Assembly: GCA_025041175.1 (NCBI GenBank)
Contig: JAKCFJ010000003.1
Coordinates: forward strand, 496,001 to 560,000
DNA from: Halobacteriales archaeon YIM A00010
Lineage (GTDB): Archaea > Halobacteriota > Halobacteria > Halobacteriales > Haloarculaceae
Reading direction: 5' to 3'
Length of the DNA stretch: 64,000 nucleotides
A program made the position numbers and the translations under genes. The notes under the pieces were generated by a model that was not told where the DNA came from, did no database searches, and saw only the letters and a program-made list of their open reading frames with translations. Of this stretch, positions 38,134-47,091 are shown one piece after another (the stretch's first letter is position 1; each line of letters opens with the position of its first letter).

Positions 38134-38907
38134 ATGACAGATACCTCATTAGACCAGCCGGCTACCGCCGCAGTCGAGTTGTTTCAACAGCTCGGATTCA
38201 GCAAGTACGAAGCCCACAGCTACGTATCCCTGCTGCGACTCGGATCGGGCACTGCCCGCGAGCTGAGTGAGATCTCCGAGGTCCCCCGGACCCGGATCTA
38301 CGACGCCATCGAGTCGTTACAGCAACGGGGGCTCGTCGATGTCAAGCACGCCTCGCCGAAGGTGTTCCAGCCAGTCTCACGCGAGACCGCTCTCGATCAC
38401 TTCCGGCGCGAGTACGAGGCAATCTTCACGCAGCTCGAAACGCAGTTGGCTGCGCTCCCTCCCGTCGAGAGCCAATCCGACTACCAGGGGGCCTGGACCA
38501 CAACCGGCCGTGAGGCGATTGATGAGCGCGTCGAGACGTTTCTCGCCGACGCGACCTACGAAATCGTCTATCTGACTATTGAGGAACTGCTCTCGGATGC
38601 GATCCTCGACGAGCTGGCCGCGGCCGCCGAGCGAGGGGTGTCTATCTCCATCGCCGATTCTACAGCTCCAACGCACAAACGAATCCAGACAGCGGTGCCG
38701 TCGGCTGAGCTGACTGAGCCGCCCTGGGAATGGCACACTGCCGCAACCGGGCGCTTGTTGCTGGTCGATCGTGAGACAGTGCTCATGAGTGCGTTGAGCA
38801 ATGGTGGGGCGACGACTGAAACAGCCGTCTGGGGGCGCGGGTCTCACAACAGTCTGGTGACGGTGCTTGAAACCATCGTCGGGTGGTGGCTCGACGAGGC
38901 TGAGTAG
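38134..38907 (+). CDS. TrmB family transcriptional regulator
   Basis: A 257-aa regulator. The N-terminal winged helix (LFQQLGFSKYEAHSYVSLLRLGSGTARELSEISEVPRTRIYDAIESLQQRGLVDV) is followed by a short coiled segment (about residues 85-110) and a PLD-like effector domain (AWTTTGREAIDERVETFLADATYEIVYLTIEELL ... VWGRGSHNSLVTVLETIVGWWLDE). The ATG at 38134 is chosen. It is divergent from its broken paralogue (36904-37717), which suggests a tandem or inverted duplication with one copy lost. The ligand is unknown. Confidence 0.9.
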   Translation: MTDTSLDQPATAAVELFQQLGFSKYEAHSYVSLLRLGSGTARELSEISEVPRTRIYDAIESLQQRGLVDVKHASPKVFQPVSRETALDHFRREYEAIFTQLETQLAALPPVESQSDYQGAWTTTGREAIDERVETFLADATYEIVYLTIEELLSDAILDELAAAAERGVSISIADSTAPTHKRIQTAVPSAELTEPPWEWHTAATGRLLLVDRETVLMSALSNGGATTETAVWGRGSHNSLVTVLETIVGWWLDEAE

Positions 38908-39023
38908 CAATACGGTGCCGAGACCGGTCTCGTGTCTATCCTTCCACTGCACCCATTCCCGTTGTTCGTATTCACCCAAATCATCGCAAAACCTATTTCA
39001 CGTGGAAGAGACTACTCACGCGC

Positions 39024-39203
39024 ATGGAAACGGTAGTCAAAAGCTACTGCCTCGACTGTGAGTGGGAGATCAGTGCTACTGACTACACAGCCGACGAGCG
39101 GACGGCAGCGATGATCGACCACGCAATCGACACCGGCCACGATGTCGACAGCATCACGCGGGCGGAGGGCGCGGACAGCGATGGATCCGAGGTCGTGTTT
39201 TAA
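39024..39203 (+). CDS. Small CxxC/His protein
   Basis: A 59-aa acidic protein METVVKSYCLDCEWEISATDYTADERTAAMIDHAIDTGHDVD. The Cys pair CLDC and the His residues in DHAIDTGHD fit a small zinc site of the type seen in haloarchaeal DUF1059-like proteins. It stands alone upstream of the large sensor-regulator gene. Role unknown. Confidence 0.72.
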   Translation: METVVKSYCLDCEWEISATDYTADERTAAMIDHAIDTGHDVDSITRAEGADSDGSEVVF

Positions 39204-39321
39204 GGGTAATCAGAAGTAGATCCCTCCGAGCAGTTTTCACAGCACCCGCTGGATCGTGACGATGGGGTAAGGCCTCGGCCAACCGCGCGTTCTATCCGGT
39301 TGGAGGACTGTACTAGCGTCC

Positions 39322-42300
39322 ATGACTGAACAGCGGCCACTGGACACGGCCTCTCCGTCCATGCCCGACGTGGAGCCGATGCAATCGGATTTCCACGAGG
39401 TGGATCCCACGAGCCACGATCACACCCACCTCGCACTGCTCTACGAGACCCGGTCCGAGCTGTTCGCTAGTGCGGTGCCGTTTCTCCGGGCAGGCCTGGA
39501 ACGCGGTGAACAGTGTCTGTACATTGCGGATGAGACGCCGATTTCAGCAGTCGTGGAGGCGCTGGAAACCGCCGGGATCGACGTCGAGGCCGCGCGGGAG
39601 GCGGGAGGTCTCTCCCTTCTCTCGACACACGAGAGGTGTGGTGGGGGAAGCGAGTTCGATCCCGCGGCGATGGTCGAGAGATGGGAGGACCACATCGTCG
39701 CGGCCAACGAGGAGGGCTACGAAGGGTTCAGAATCGCTGGCGAGGCGGCGTGGGAACTCGGGACCGATGGGCTCATCGATGGCGTGCGAAACTACGAGTC
39801 GCAGCTCAACGAGTGCTTCGCGAGAGAGGACTGTCTCGCCATGTGTATGTACGACCGCGAGCGGTTCCCGGCGGCAGTCCTCGACGATATCCTCCAGCAC
39901 CATCCACGAGTGGTCGCCGATGGTAGAGTGATGCAGAACGTCTACCACGTCCCGCCCGAGGAGGAACACCCACAGCAGACAGTCGAGCGGAAACTCCAGA
40001 CGCTCCGCGAGCGAACCCGAGCAGAGAACGATCTCGAACAGCGCACCACCGAGCTACAGGCGGCCCACAACCAACTAGAAATCGCAGCCAGCGCTGGGTC
40101 GGTCGGGCTTTGGACGTGGGATATTCAGGAGGACGATCTGACCGCGGACGAATACGTTGCGGAGGCGTACGGCATAAACCCTGCAAACGCCGCGACAGGC
40201 GCATCGATCGAGACGTTCCTCGAACCCATCCACGACGACGACCGCGACCGAGTCGCTGAGGAGGTCGAGGAGGCGATCGAGCACACGGGCGAACTCGATA
40301 CCGAGTTCCGGGTCGGGAACGCAAACGGCGACATCATGTGGTTGGTTTCCCGCGGAGAGGTCGAATACGACGACAGCGAGCCGCTCCGGCTCCACGGCGC
40401 GATCACCAACATCACTGAGCGCAAGCGTCAGGAACGATTGCAGGCGGAACAGACCCAGCTGGTGGAGCGTATCGCCTCGGGCACTCCGCTGGAGGAGTGT
40501 CTCTCGTCGCTGTGCACCACGTTATCGACGCTCGATCCGACTGTTCGGGCCAGCATTGTACTCACCGACGACGAGAACCAGTCGTTTGCGCGGTGCATCG
40601 CTCCGGATCTGTCCCCGTCATGGCGTGAGGAGTTGGAGGGGTTACCGATCGACGAACGCCAGATAGGCACGTGCGGCGAAGCCGTGTTCCGTGGGAAATC
40701 CATCACGTGCACGAACGTCGAAACCGATGACAGGTGGTCGGACGACTGGCGGGAGTTGTGTCTCGCCAACGATATCCGAGCAGGCCACTCCGTCCCGATC
40801 CACGACACGGACGGCGAGCCCCTCGGGTCGGTCATGCTCTGCTTCGACGAGCCGAAAGCGTCCACCGAGTGGAAGCGTCTCGCGGACTTCGGCACGTACG
40901 TCGCAAGCATCGCGCTAGAGCGCGAGCGATCGCGCCGCGCCTTGCGCGAATCCGAAAACCGGTTGCGCCTCGCGACGGACGCCGCAGAGATGGGCGTCTG
41001 GGAACTCGACCTGCGGACCGAAGACTCGCCCGACCGCTCGCCACAGCACGATGCGATATTCGGTTACGAGGAGCGTGAGGGCTGGAGCCTCGACACCTTC
41101 CTCAATCACGTCCACCCAGATGACCGAGAGCGAATAGCACAGAGCTTCGAGGACGCGTTCGAGACGGGCGACTGGACGTTCGAATGCCGGATCATTCGAG
41201 CAGATGATGAGCAACGGTGGATAACGGCGCAGGGCGATTTCTACGACGATGAGGAGGGCGAGCCAGTGCGCGCCGTTGGGACCGTCCAGGATATCACCGA
41301 GCGCAAGGAACGCGAGCGCGAACTCAGGGAGCAGTCCAGACTGGAGGAATTCGGCGCGTTCGTGCAGGCCGTCGAGGACTACGCCATCTTCATGCTCGAT
41401 TCCAATGGTGACGTCACCAGTTGGAACGAAGGAGCCGAGCGGATCAAGGGGTATACAGAAGACGAAATCGTCGGCGAGCACTTCTCAGCGTTCTACACCG
41501 ACGCCGATATCGACGAGGGAGTGCCCGAAGCAAACCTCGAAACCGCAGCGGCCGAGGGGCACGTTGAGGACGAGGGCTGGCGGGTCCGCAAGGATGGCTC
41601 GCAGTTCTGGGCGGATGTCGTCATCACAGCAATCCGTGACGACAACGGCACGCTCCAGGGGTTCACGAAGGTCACGCGCGACAGGACCGAGCAGCGGGAG
41701 TACGAACGACAGCTTCGCCAGGAACGCGATTTCACCGAGCAGATCATCGAAACCGCCCCGGTCGGTATCTGCTCGATCACGCCCGATGGCGACTTCGTGC
41801 GAGCGAATCAGCGAGCACTCATGTGCATCGGGTGCGAGGAGTCCGATCTCGCGGATTACAGCGTCGATTCGTGGGATCTCTACGACGCCGAAGGAGACCC
41901 GATTCCGACCGACGAGGGGCCGTGGACGCAAGTCACCGAAACCGGCGATCCCGTGTACGATTACCAGTGTCAGATTGATCTTCCGGACATCGGCCGCCGG
42001 TGGTTCTCACTCAACGCAGCCCCGCTGTACGACGACCAGTCTGTCGAGGCGTCCAAGACGGTGATCGCCCTTGAAGATATTACCGACCGCAAGCAGACCA
42101 CCGATGCCCTCGCCCGTCTCAACACTGCGAGCCGCGAACTGATGGAGGCCGAGACGCAGGCAATCACTGAGCGGGCCGCTGGCATTACCCAGGAAGTGCT
42201 CGATGTTGCCTCTGTCTCGCTATGGCGCTATGACGAGGGGACTGGCGACCTCCAACTACACACCGCAAGCACCGCGCCGGGGATCGACCAAGCGGCGATT

Positions 42301-43779
42301 CGGTATCCCGACGACTTCGAAGACCGGGCGTGGCGGACGTTTGTCAGCACAGAGATGGATGCGAGCAATGATTTCCCCCCTGTTTCTGCGAGCGGAGCAT
42401 CCGAGACGCCGATTCGAAGTGGGGTGATTCTTCCGCTGGGCAGACATGGGATTCTCTGTGCTGGCTCCATTCGTCGAGATGCATTCGATGAGACGACGGT
42501 CGACTTCGCGGAAACGGTCGCCGCAACCATCGAAGCCGCGCTAGATAGGGCCAACAACGAACAGCAGTTAGCTCGCCAGAACGAGGCATTGACCCAGCTC
42601 GATCGGATCAACGGCATCATTCGCGGGATCGACCAAGCGCTGGTGGCAGCCGACACCCGCGAGGAGATCGAGCAGGTCGTCTGTGAGCGCCTGGCACAGT
42701 CTGAGCGGTACCACAGTGCCTGGATCGGTGAGTACGATCTCGGCACCGAGACGCTCACTCCTCGGGACTGGGCCGGGATCGACGCCAGTTACTTCGACGA
42801 TCTCACCGGCGCGACCGACGACACGGCGCTCGGCCACGGACCGATCGGCACGGCGGCACAAACCCACGAGGTGCAGATCGTCGAGGACATCGTCACCGAT
42901 GCCCGATTTGCTCCCTGGCGCGAACAGACGCTCGAATACGGCGCGCGCGCCTGTATCGCGATTCCACTGGTCTACAACGATGCGCTGTACGGCGTCCTGA
43001 CGGTGTATGCCAGCATCCCACAGACAGAGACGGACGACCACGCTGTCTTGGGGGAACTCGGCCAGACGATCGCCTACGCCATCAACGCCGTCGAGACCAA
43101 AGAGACGCTTCACACCGACAGCGTCGTCGAACTCGAACTACAATTCAGAGACCCGGACGCTCCGTTGTGCCGGTTTGCCCAGAACGCAGACTGTCAGATC
43201 GCAGTCGAGGGGTTCGTCCCGCAAGCGAACGGTCTGGCACACGTGTTCGTTACCGCGCAGGGCGCATCACCGGAAGCGATACAGACGGCAACGGAGTCGA
43301 CCATTGCCATCGAAGAGTTGCTCTGTCTCTCTGACCGTGAGGACGAGTCTCTGTTCAAGGTGGCGGTGGCCGACCCACCACTCCTATCCCTGCTCGTCGA
43401 GCAGGACGCGGTGATCCGCACGCTCACGATCGAGGACGAAACCGCAACGGCCGTCGTCGATCTGCCGTCAACGGCGTCGGTCCGGGCGTTCGTCGAGGAC
43501 GTTCAGACGCAGTATCCTGCGACGGACCTCCGTCGCCGCCGGACGCGCGACCGGTCCATCGACGCTGCACACGCGTTCACGACGACCGTCGACGATCGAC
43601 TGACCGACCGCCAACAGGACATTCTCCGGACGGCCTACATGAGTGGATTCTTCCAGTCACCACGGGAGCGGACAGGGAAAGAGATCGCAGCACTGCTGGA
43701 CATCTCTCAGCCGACGTTTACCCAACATCTGCGCGCCGGACAACACAACCTCTTCGAGCTGTTGTTCGATGAAACGTAG
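39322..43779 (+). CDS. Giant MEDS/PAS/GAF sensor with Bat-type HTH
   Basis: A 1485-aa cytoplasmic one-component regulator. Domains in order: MEDS/DcmR-like sensor (about 30-210, HLALLYETRSELFASAVPFLRAGLERGEQCLYIADE), PAS (255-370), GAF (372-535), PAS (540-660), PAS (680-790), PAS (800-920), GAF (925-1075), GAF (1093-1256), Bat activator domain (1263-1415) and HTH_10 (1426-1484, LTDRQQDILRTAYMSGFFQSPRERTGKEIAALLDISQPTFTQHL). No histidine-kinase or receiver domain is present, so signals must pass straight to DNA. Members of this type are thought to sense redox, oxygen or light. It is unusually long for the family, with eight sensory modules. Confidence 0.93.
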   Translation: MTEQRPLDTASPSMPDVEPMQSDFHEVDPTSHDHTHLALLYETRSELFASAVPFLRAGLERGEQCLYIADETPISAVVEALETAGIDVEAAREAGGLSLLSTHERCGGGSEFDPAAMVERWEDHIVAANEEGYEGFRIAGEAAWELGTDGLIDGVRNYESQLNECFAREDCLAMCMYDRERFPAAVLDDILQHHPRVVADGRVMQNVYHVPPEEEHPQQTVERKLQTLRERTRAENDLEQRTTELQAAHNQLEIAASAGSVGLWTWDIQEDDLTADEYVAEAYGINPANAATGASIETFLEPIHDDDRDRVAEEVEEAIEHTGELDTEFRVGNANGDIMWLVSRGEVEYDDSEPLRLHGAITNITERKRQERLQAEQTQLVERIASGTPLEECLSSLCTTLSTLDPTVRASIVLTDDENQSFARCIAPDLSPSWREELEGLPIDERQIGTCGEAVFRGKSITCTNVETDDRWSDDWRELCLANDIRAGHSVPIHDTDGEPLGSVMLCFDEPKASTEWKRLADFGTYVASIALERERSRRALRESENRLRLATDAAEMGVWELDLRTEDSPDRSPQHDAIFGYEEREGWSLDTFLNHVHPDDRERIAQSFEDAFETGDWTFECRIIRADDEQRWITAQGDFYDDEEGEPVRAVGTVQDITERKERERELREQSRLEEFGAFVQAVEDYAIFMLDSNGDVTSWNEGAERIKGYTEDEIVGEHFSAFYTDADIDEGVPEANLETAAAEGHVEDEGWRVRKDGSQFWADVVITAIRDDNGTLQGFTKVTRDRTEQREYERQLRQERDFTEQIIETAPVGICSITPDGDFVRANQRALMCIGCEESDLADYSVDSWDLYDAEGDPIPTDEGPWTQVTETGDPVYDYQCQIDLPDIGRRWFSLNAAPLYDDQSVEASKTVIALEDITDRKQTTDALARLNTASRELMEAETQAITERAAGITQEVLDVASVSLWRYDEGTGDLQLHTASTAPGIDQAAIRYPDDFEDRAWRTFVSTEMDASNDFPPVSASGASETPIRSGVILPLGRHGILCAGSIRRDAFDETTVDFAETVAATIEAALDRANNEQQLARQNEALTQLDRINGIIRGIDQALVAADTREEIEQVVCERLAQSERYHSAWIGEYDLGTETLTPRDWAGIDASYFDDLTGATDDTALGHGPIGTAAQTHEVQIVEDIVTDARFAPWREQTLEYGARACIAIPLVYNDALYGVLTVYASIPQTETDDHAVLGELGQTIAYAINAVETKETLHTDSVVELELQFRDPDAPLCRFAQNADCQIAVEGFVPQANGLAHVFVTAQGASPEAIQTATESTIAIEELLCLSDREDESLFKVAVADPPLLSLLVEQDAVIRTLTIEDETATAVVDLPSTASVRAFVEDVQTQYPATDLRRRRTRDRSIDAAHAFTTTVDDRLTDRQQDILRTAYMSGFFQSPRERTGKEIAALLDISQPTFTQHLRAGQHNLFELLFDET

Positions 43780-43834
43780 CTTCGCTGGGCCAGCGATTCT
43801 AGCGCCCTAGGAGGGAGGCGCCACAGGAGCGGTC

Positions 43835-45292
43835 CTATCGATCACTCTCCTCGGCGGCGGCGGGCGACGCCGGATATGCGTCGCTGAGATAGCGTCCCAT
43901 ATCCAGGCGTCGGTACGGGATCTCCGTTAGCGAACCGTTCTCGAGGTAGTCGGTGGCGCCGTGGGTCTCGAGCCGGCGGATCGCGGCCCGCCGGAGCCGC
44001 GCTGCGACGTCGGGGCTGTCTGGGAGCCGATCGGCGGTTTCGTGTGGATCCTGGGCGGTGTTGAACAGTTGTTCGCGCCCGCCATTGACCGCGTAGACGT
44101 ACTTCCAGTCGCCCTCGCGAACCATCATCGTGAAGTTCGGCGGGATCGTGAACTGCGGCGTCTCGTGCGGTGTTTCGTGGTACCCGAACAGCCGCTTGCG
44201 CGGTTCGGCGTCGCCGACGATGGATCCGACGACATCGACGCCGTCCCGGAACTCCGGATCTCCGGCAGCTCGGGTCGCGATGCCGAACAGGTCGGTCAGC
44301 GAAACCAGGTCGTCACAACGCTCACCGGCTGGGAGTTCGTCCGGCCAGCTCAGGAGGAAGGGAACACGGGTCGAGGCCTCGAAGAACGAACTCTTCCCCC
44401 ACCCGTGGTGATCCCCGAGGAGTTCACCGTGGTCTGAGAAGAAGCAGACGAGCGTGTTCTCGGCGTCGTCTCGCGCCGCGACGGCGTCGAGGATTCGGCC
44501 GATCTCTCGGTCGAGCTGGGTCACTAGTCCGTAGTAATGCGCCCGGATCGTTCGGATGGTGCTGTCTGCGGTGTCGTCGTCCCGTGAGCGCCAGAAGTGG
44601 TAGTTCTGGGCCGGAACCTTCTCGTCGAGGTGATCGAGCTCCCTGTCCTCGCGGATGGCGTCGGGCACAGCGTCTGGATTATACAGCTCGTCGAACGGTG
44701 CCGACGGATTCCAGCCGGGATGGGGCTTCGAGAACGAAACCAGACCGAAGTACGGGTCGAGGCCGTCGCGTTCGAGTTCCGTAACAGCCCGGTCGGCGAT
44801 CCACGACATCTTCCGGTCCTCCGGCGGAAGCGGGCACGTCTGTGGCAGCATGTTCATCGCCGCCGTCCGGCCCCTGTCGACGGCGCGGTCGACGCCGTAC
44901 TCCTCGGCGTAGTCGTTTCCGTCTAACTGGCGGTCGTAGCCGAGATCGATGTCAGGTGGGTGGGCGTGAAACTTCCCGATGCCGAACGTCCGGTAGCCGC
45001 GTTCGGACATTGCTCGGGCAAGGAACGGCCCACAGCGCTCCTCCAGGTGCTCCGCCGACCGCTTGTCATTACCCATGAACCCGGTGTGGATCGGCTCGCA
45101 TCCCGTCCGGACGTTGTGTCGGGCGGGAACGCAGATCGGTGCAGACGAGTACGCGTTCGTGCACGAAACGCCGCGTTCGACCAGTCGGTCGAGGTTCGGC
45201 GTGTGAACGTGCGAGTTGCCCAGTGCGGAAATCGTGTCGAAGCGCTGCTGGTCAGTCATCACGAACAGGACGTTTGGCCGGTTGGACGGCAT
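43835..45292 (-). CDS. Sulfatase (Cys-type, formylglycine)
   Basis: Type I sulfatase of 485 aa, hydrolysing sulfate esters. The start at 45292 (MPSNRPNVLFVMTDQQRFDTISALG) gives the metal-site Asp pair position; the active-site Cys54 is in CVPAR (C-x-P-x-R), the residue converted to formylglycine. Other family segments are GYRTFGIGKFHAHPP, FFSDHGELLGDHHGWGKSSFFE and RVPFLLSWP. No signal peptide is seen. The enzyme needs a sulfatase-maturing enzyme, which is not in this window. A second, broken sulfatase is at 50812-51608. Confidence 0.92.
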   Translation of the reverse strand: MPSNRPNVLFVMTDQQRFDTISALGNSHVHTPNLDRLVERGVSCTNAYSSAPICVPARHNVRTGCEPIHTGFMGNDKRSAEHLEERCGPFLARAMSERGYRTFGIGKFHAHPPDIDLGYDRQLDGNDYAEEYGVDRAVDRGRTAAMNMLPQTCPLPPEDRKMSWIADRAVTELERDGLDPYFGLVSFSKPHPGWNPSAPFDELYNPDAVPDAIREDRELDHLDEKVPAQNYHFWRSRDDDTADSTIRTIRAHYYGLVTQLDREIGRILDAVAARDDAENTLVCFFSDHGELLGDHHGWGKSSFFEASTRVPFLLSWPDELPAGERCDDLVSLTDLFGIATRAAGDPEFRDGVDVVGSIVGDAEPRKRLFGYHETPHETPQFTIPPNFTMMVREGDWKYVYAVNGGREQLFNTAQDPHETADRLPDSPDVAARLRRAAIRRLETHGATDYLENGSLTEIPYRRLDMGRYLSDAYPASPAAAEESDR

Positions 45293-45569
45293 GGATCCGA
45301 AAACGGACCGGTCCGAAGTATACGTTCGGGACCTGGTGGCTCGGCGAAGATCGGTCGCATCGAGCGATCTGGCAGTGGAACGACTCGCCGACAACGGTGT
45401 GACCCATCGTCGACGGGACCGCTGTCCGGATTGACGGCGAGTGGTCTGGGTCTACGGCGATCGAGGCGCGGGGACCTGGCGAACTGCTACTATCCACAAT
45501 CCGAGTGACTAGCCAACCCATTTAGGAAGTGAGTAATAAAGAGGGCGTCGCCAGATTGGCACCTGTAGT

Positions 45570-46109
45570 ATGACACGACCATCTGCTATGTCACGACGAA
45601 CGATACTGAGAGGAGCCGCGGGGATCACGTCTGCCAGCGCCGGATTGACCGTTGCGACTGGCTCAGCCCTCGGGCGTGAGGGACAGGGCGGGAGCGGCGT
45701 CATCGCCCCGCACACACGGCAGCGACACGATATGAATTCAAAGTCTAAATTTAGAATAATTGATAAGATCAGTGAGCAGGAGTTCACCTGCAACGGCACC
45801 CTGCGCACGTGGGCGTGCTACCGGATCAAGTTCGAAACCCAGCCAGAGGCCGAGACACACAATTTACTCCTGAACCCCACTCGTCGGGTAGATACGATCG
45901 AGGGGGGACCCTATCCCAAGGGCCGAGGGTATCAAAACAAGGACGGATACACAGGCTGGCACACGTTCACTCAGAAGGCGCACGCATGTAACCACTACGG
46001 CGGCGGATTGGTGGTCGGTCGCCACGAGCAAGAGCAAGCGATCCACGTTTCATTCAAGCCGATCCATAACTCGAACGGAAACGGGAATCGAAACGGCACG
46101 AGGCGTTAG
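45570..46109 (+). CDS. Tat-exported protein of unknown function
   Basis: A 179-aa protein with a twin-arginine signal (SRRTILRGAAGITSASAGLTVATG), so it is exported. The mature part has a paired-Cys segment (EFTCNGTLRTWACYRIKFET), WHTFTQKAHACNHYGGG and a C-terminal low-complexity Asn/Gly/Arg tail. No family recognised. An alternative start is the internal ATG at 45588 (MSRRTIL). It is divergent from the sulfatase. Confidence 0.6.
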   Translation: MTRPSAMSRRTILRGAAGITSASAGLTVATGSALGREGQGGSGVIAPHTRQRHDMNSKSKFRIIDKISEQEFTCNGTLRTWACYRIKFETQPEAETHNLLLNPTRRVDTIEGGPYPKGRGYQNKDGYTGWHTFTQKAHACNHYGGGLVVGRHEQEQAIHVSFKPIHNSNGNGNRNGTRR

Positions 46110-46256
46110 GCCCACGGTTCCTTGCGGCTGACCATTTCCTCGTTCTAACGGTCTAAGCGACATCGTTATGTTGGATGCATTTAAACATCACTCAAACGCT
46201 CGGTCGGTAACGCTGTGATTGTCCGATGATTCTTGTTCTCGTCGCCTGTACTCCTG

Positions 46257-46363
46257 TACTGCCGGTCATGGATCGTCGAACACTCGATGGCCTGCTCAGT
46301 CAGGCCATTGCTCCGTGCTCCCGAAAACGCCAGCATAACTTCACGTAATTATGACCGACAGTA
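46257..46363. mobile_element. 107-bp inverted-repeat element (MITE family B, copy 2)
   Basis: Ends TACTGCCGGTCAT and ATGACCGACAGTA, the same length as the copy at 16008-16114 and alignable with it in the inverted orientation (shared GGTCATGGATC and CCCGAAAAC blocks). The flanks are CTG and TGT, so no clean 3-bp duplication remains. An internal hairpin GGCCTGCTCAGTCAGGCC is present in this copy. It lies upstream of the K+/H+ antiporter operon. Confidence 0.82.
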
Positions 46364-46564
46364 TGTTCTCCGCTGGGCGAAAAATGAACGCTCCGTGACC
46401 GAAGTTCGGTGTTCGGCGAGAAGAGTTACTTGCTGTCTGATGTTCTCGCTCCGTTTACGCCAGCGTTGTACGCCACATCACAGTCATACAGACATATAAG
46501 TCGCATTCGACACGCTGGCTCTCGTCCACCCTCCATTGGTGTGTGTGAACGTGTCGTTTATCAG

Positions 46565-47089
46565 ATGTCGACTCCTGAAAGATGTATGACGGTCTATGAG
46601 GCTGACGTTCCAGGGGTTGGACGCAAATTCGAACTCGAACTCGGCGGGGACGAACGGTTGATCGTGCTCATCCACCACGACGGGAAGCGAGAAATATACC
46701 TGCGCCCCGGCGAGAACCAGGATAGTCAGAAGCTGTTTGGTTTGACAGGCAAGCGGGCGCGCCAACTTGGCTCTATTCTCGAAGGGGCGTACTTCCAACC
46801 CGTCGAAATGGACGACATTCAGGTCCCATTGGGCGAAGCGATCATCGAGTGGGTCGACATCGATCCATCGGCACCGTTGGTTGGCCAGTCCCTGCAAGAC
46901 GCCAATATCCGCGGACAGACGGGGGTCTCCATCATCGCTATTCAACGAGATGAGGAGACGATCGCAAATCCACAGCCGAGTACAATGATCGAGGCTGCGG
47001 ACATCCTCGTGAGTCTCGGTACCCGAGACGAACAGCGCGCGTTCGTCGAGTTGGTCGAGACGGAATCGGCTGATTCCTCACAATCCTAA
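46565..47089 (+). CDS. KhtT-type TrkA-C regulatory subunit of K+/H+ antiporter
   Basis: A 174-aa cytoplasmic protein with an N-terminal KhtT-like domain (MTVYEADVPGVGRKFELELGGDERLIVLIHHDGKREIYLRP) and a C-terminal TrkA-C (RCK-C) domain (EWVDIDPSAPLVGQSLQDANIRGQTGVSIIAIQRDEETIANPQPSTMIEAADILVSLGTRDEQRAFVEL). In Bacillus KhtTU the small subunit gates the antiporter by nucleotide binding. It ends 2 bp before the transporter gene, so the pair is one operon. The start is the ATG at 46565. Confidence 0.9.
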   Translation: MSTPERCMTVYEADVPGVGRKFELELGGDERLIVLIHHDGKREIYLRPGENQDSQKLFGLTGKRARQLGSILEGAYFQPVEMDDIQVPLGEAIIEWVDIDPSAPLVGQSLQDANIRGQTGVSIIAIQRDEETIANPQPSTMIEAADILVSLGTRDEQRAFVELVETESADSSQS

Positions 47090-47091
47090 AA

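Noticed and set aside
46390-46410. Palindrome ACCGAAGTTCGGT upstream of the antiporter operon as an operator
   Set aside because: The same 13 bp also occurs inside the GH127 coding remnant near 51972, so it may be incidental; no third copy near a promoter was seen.
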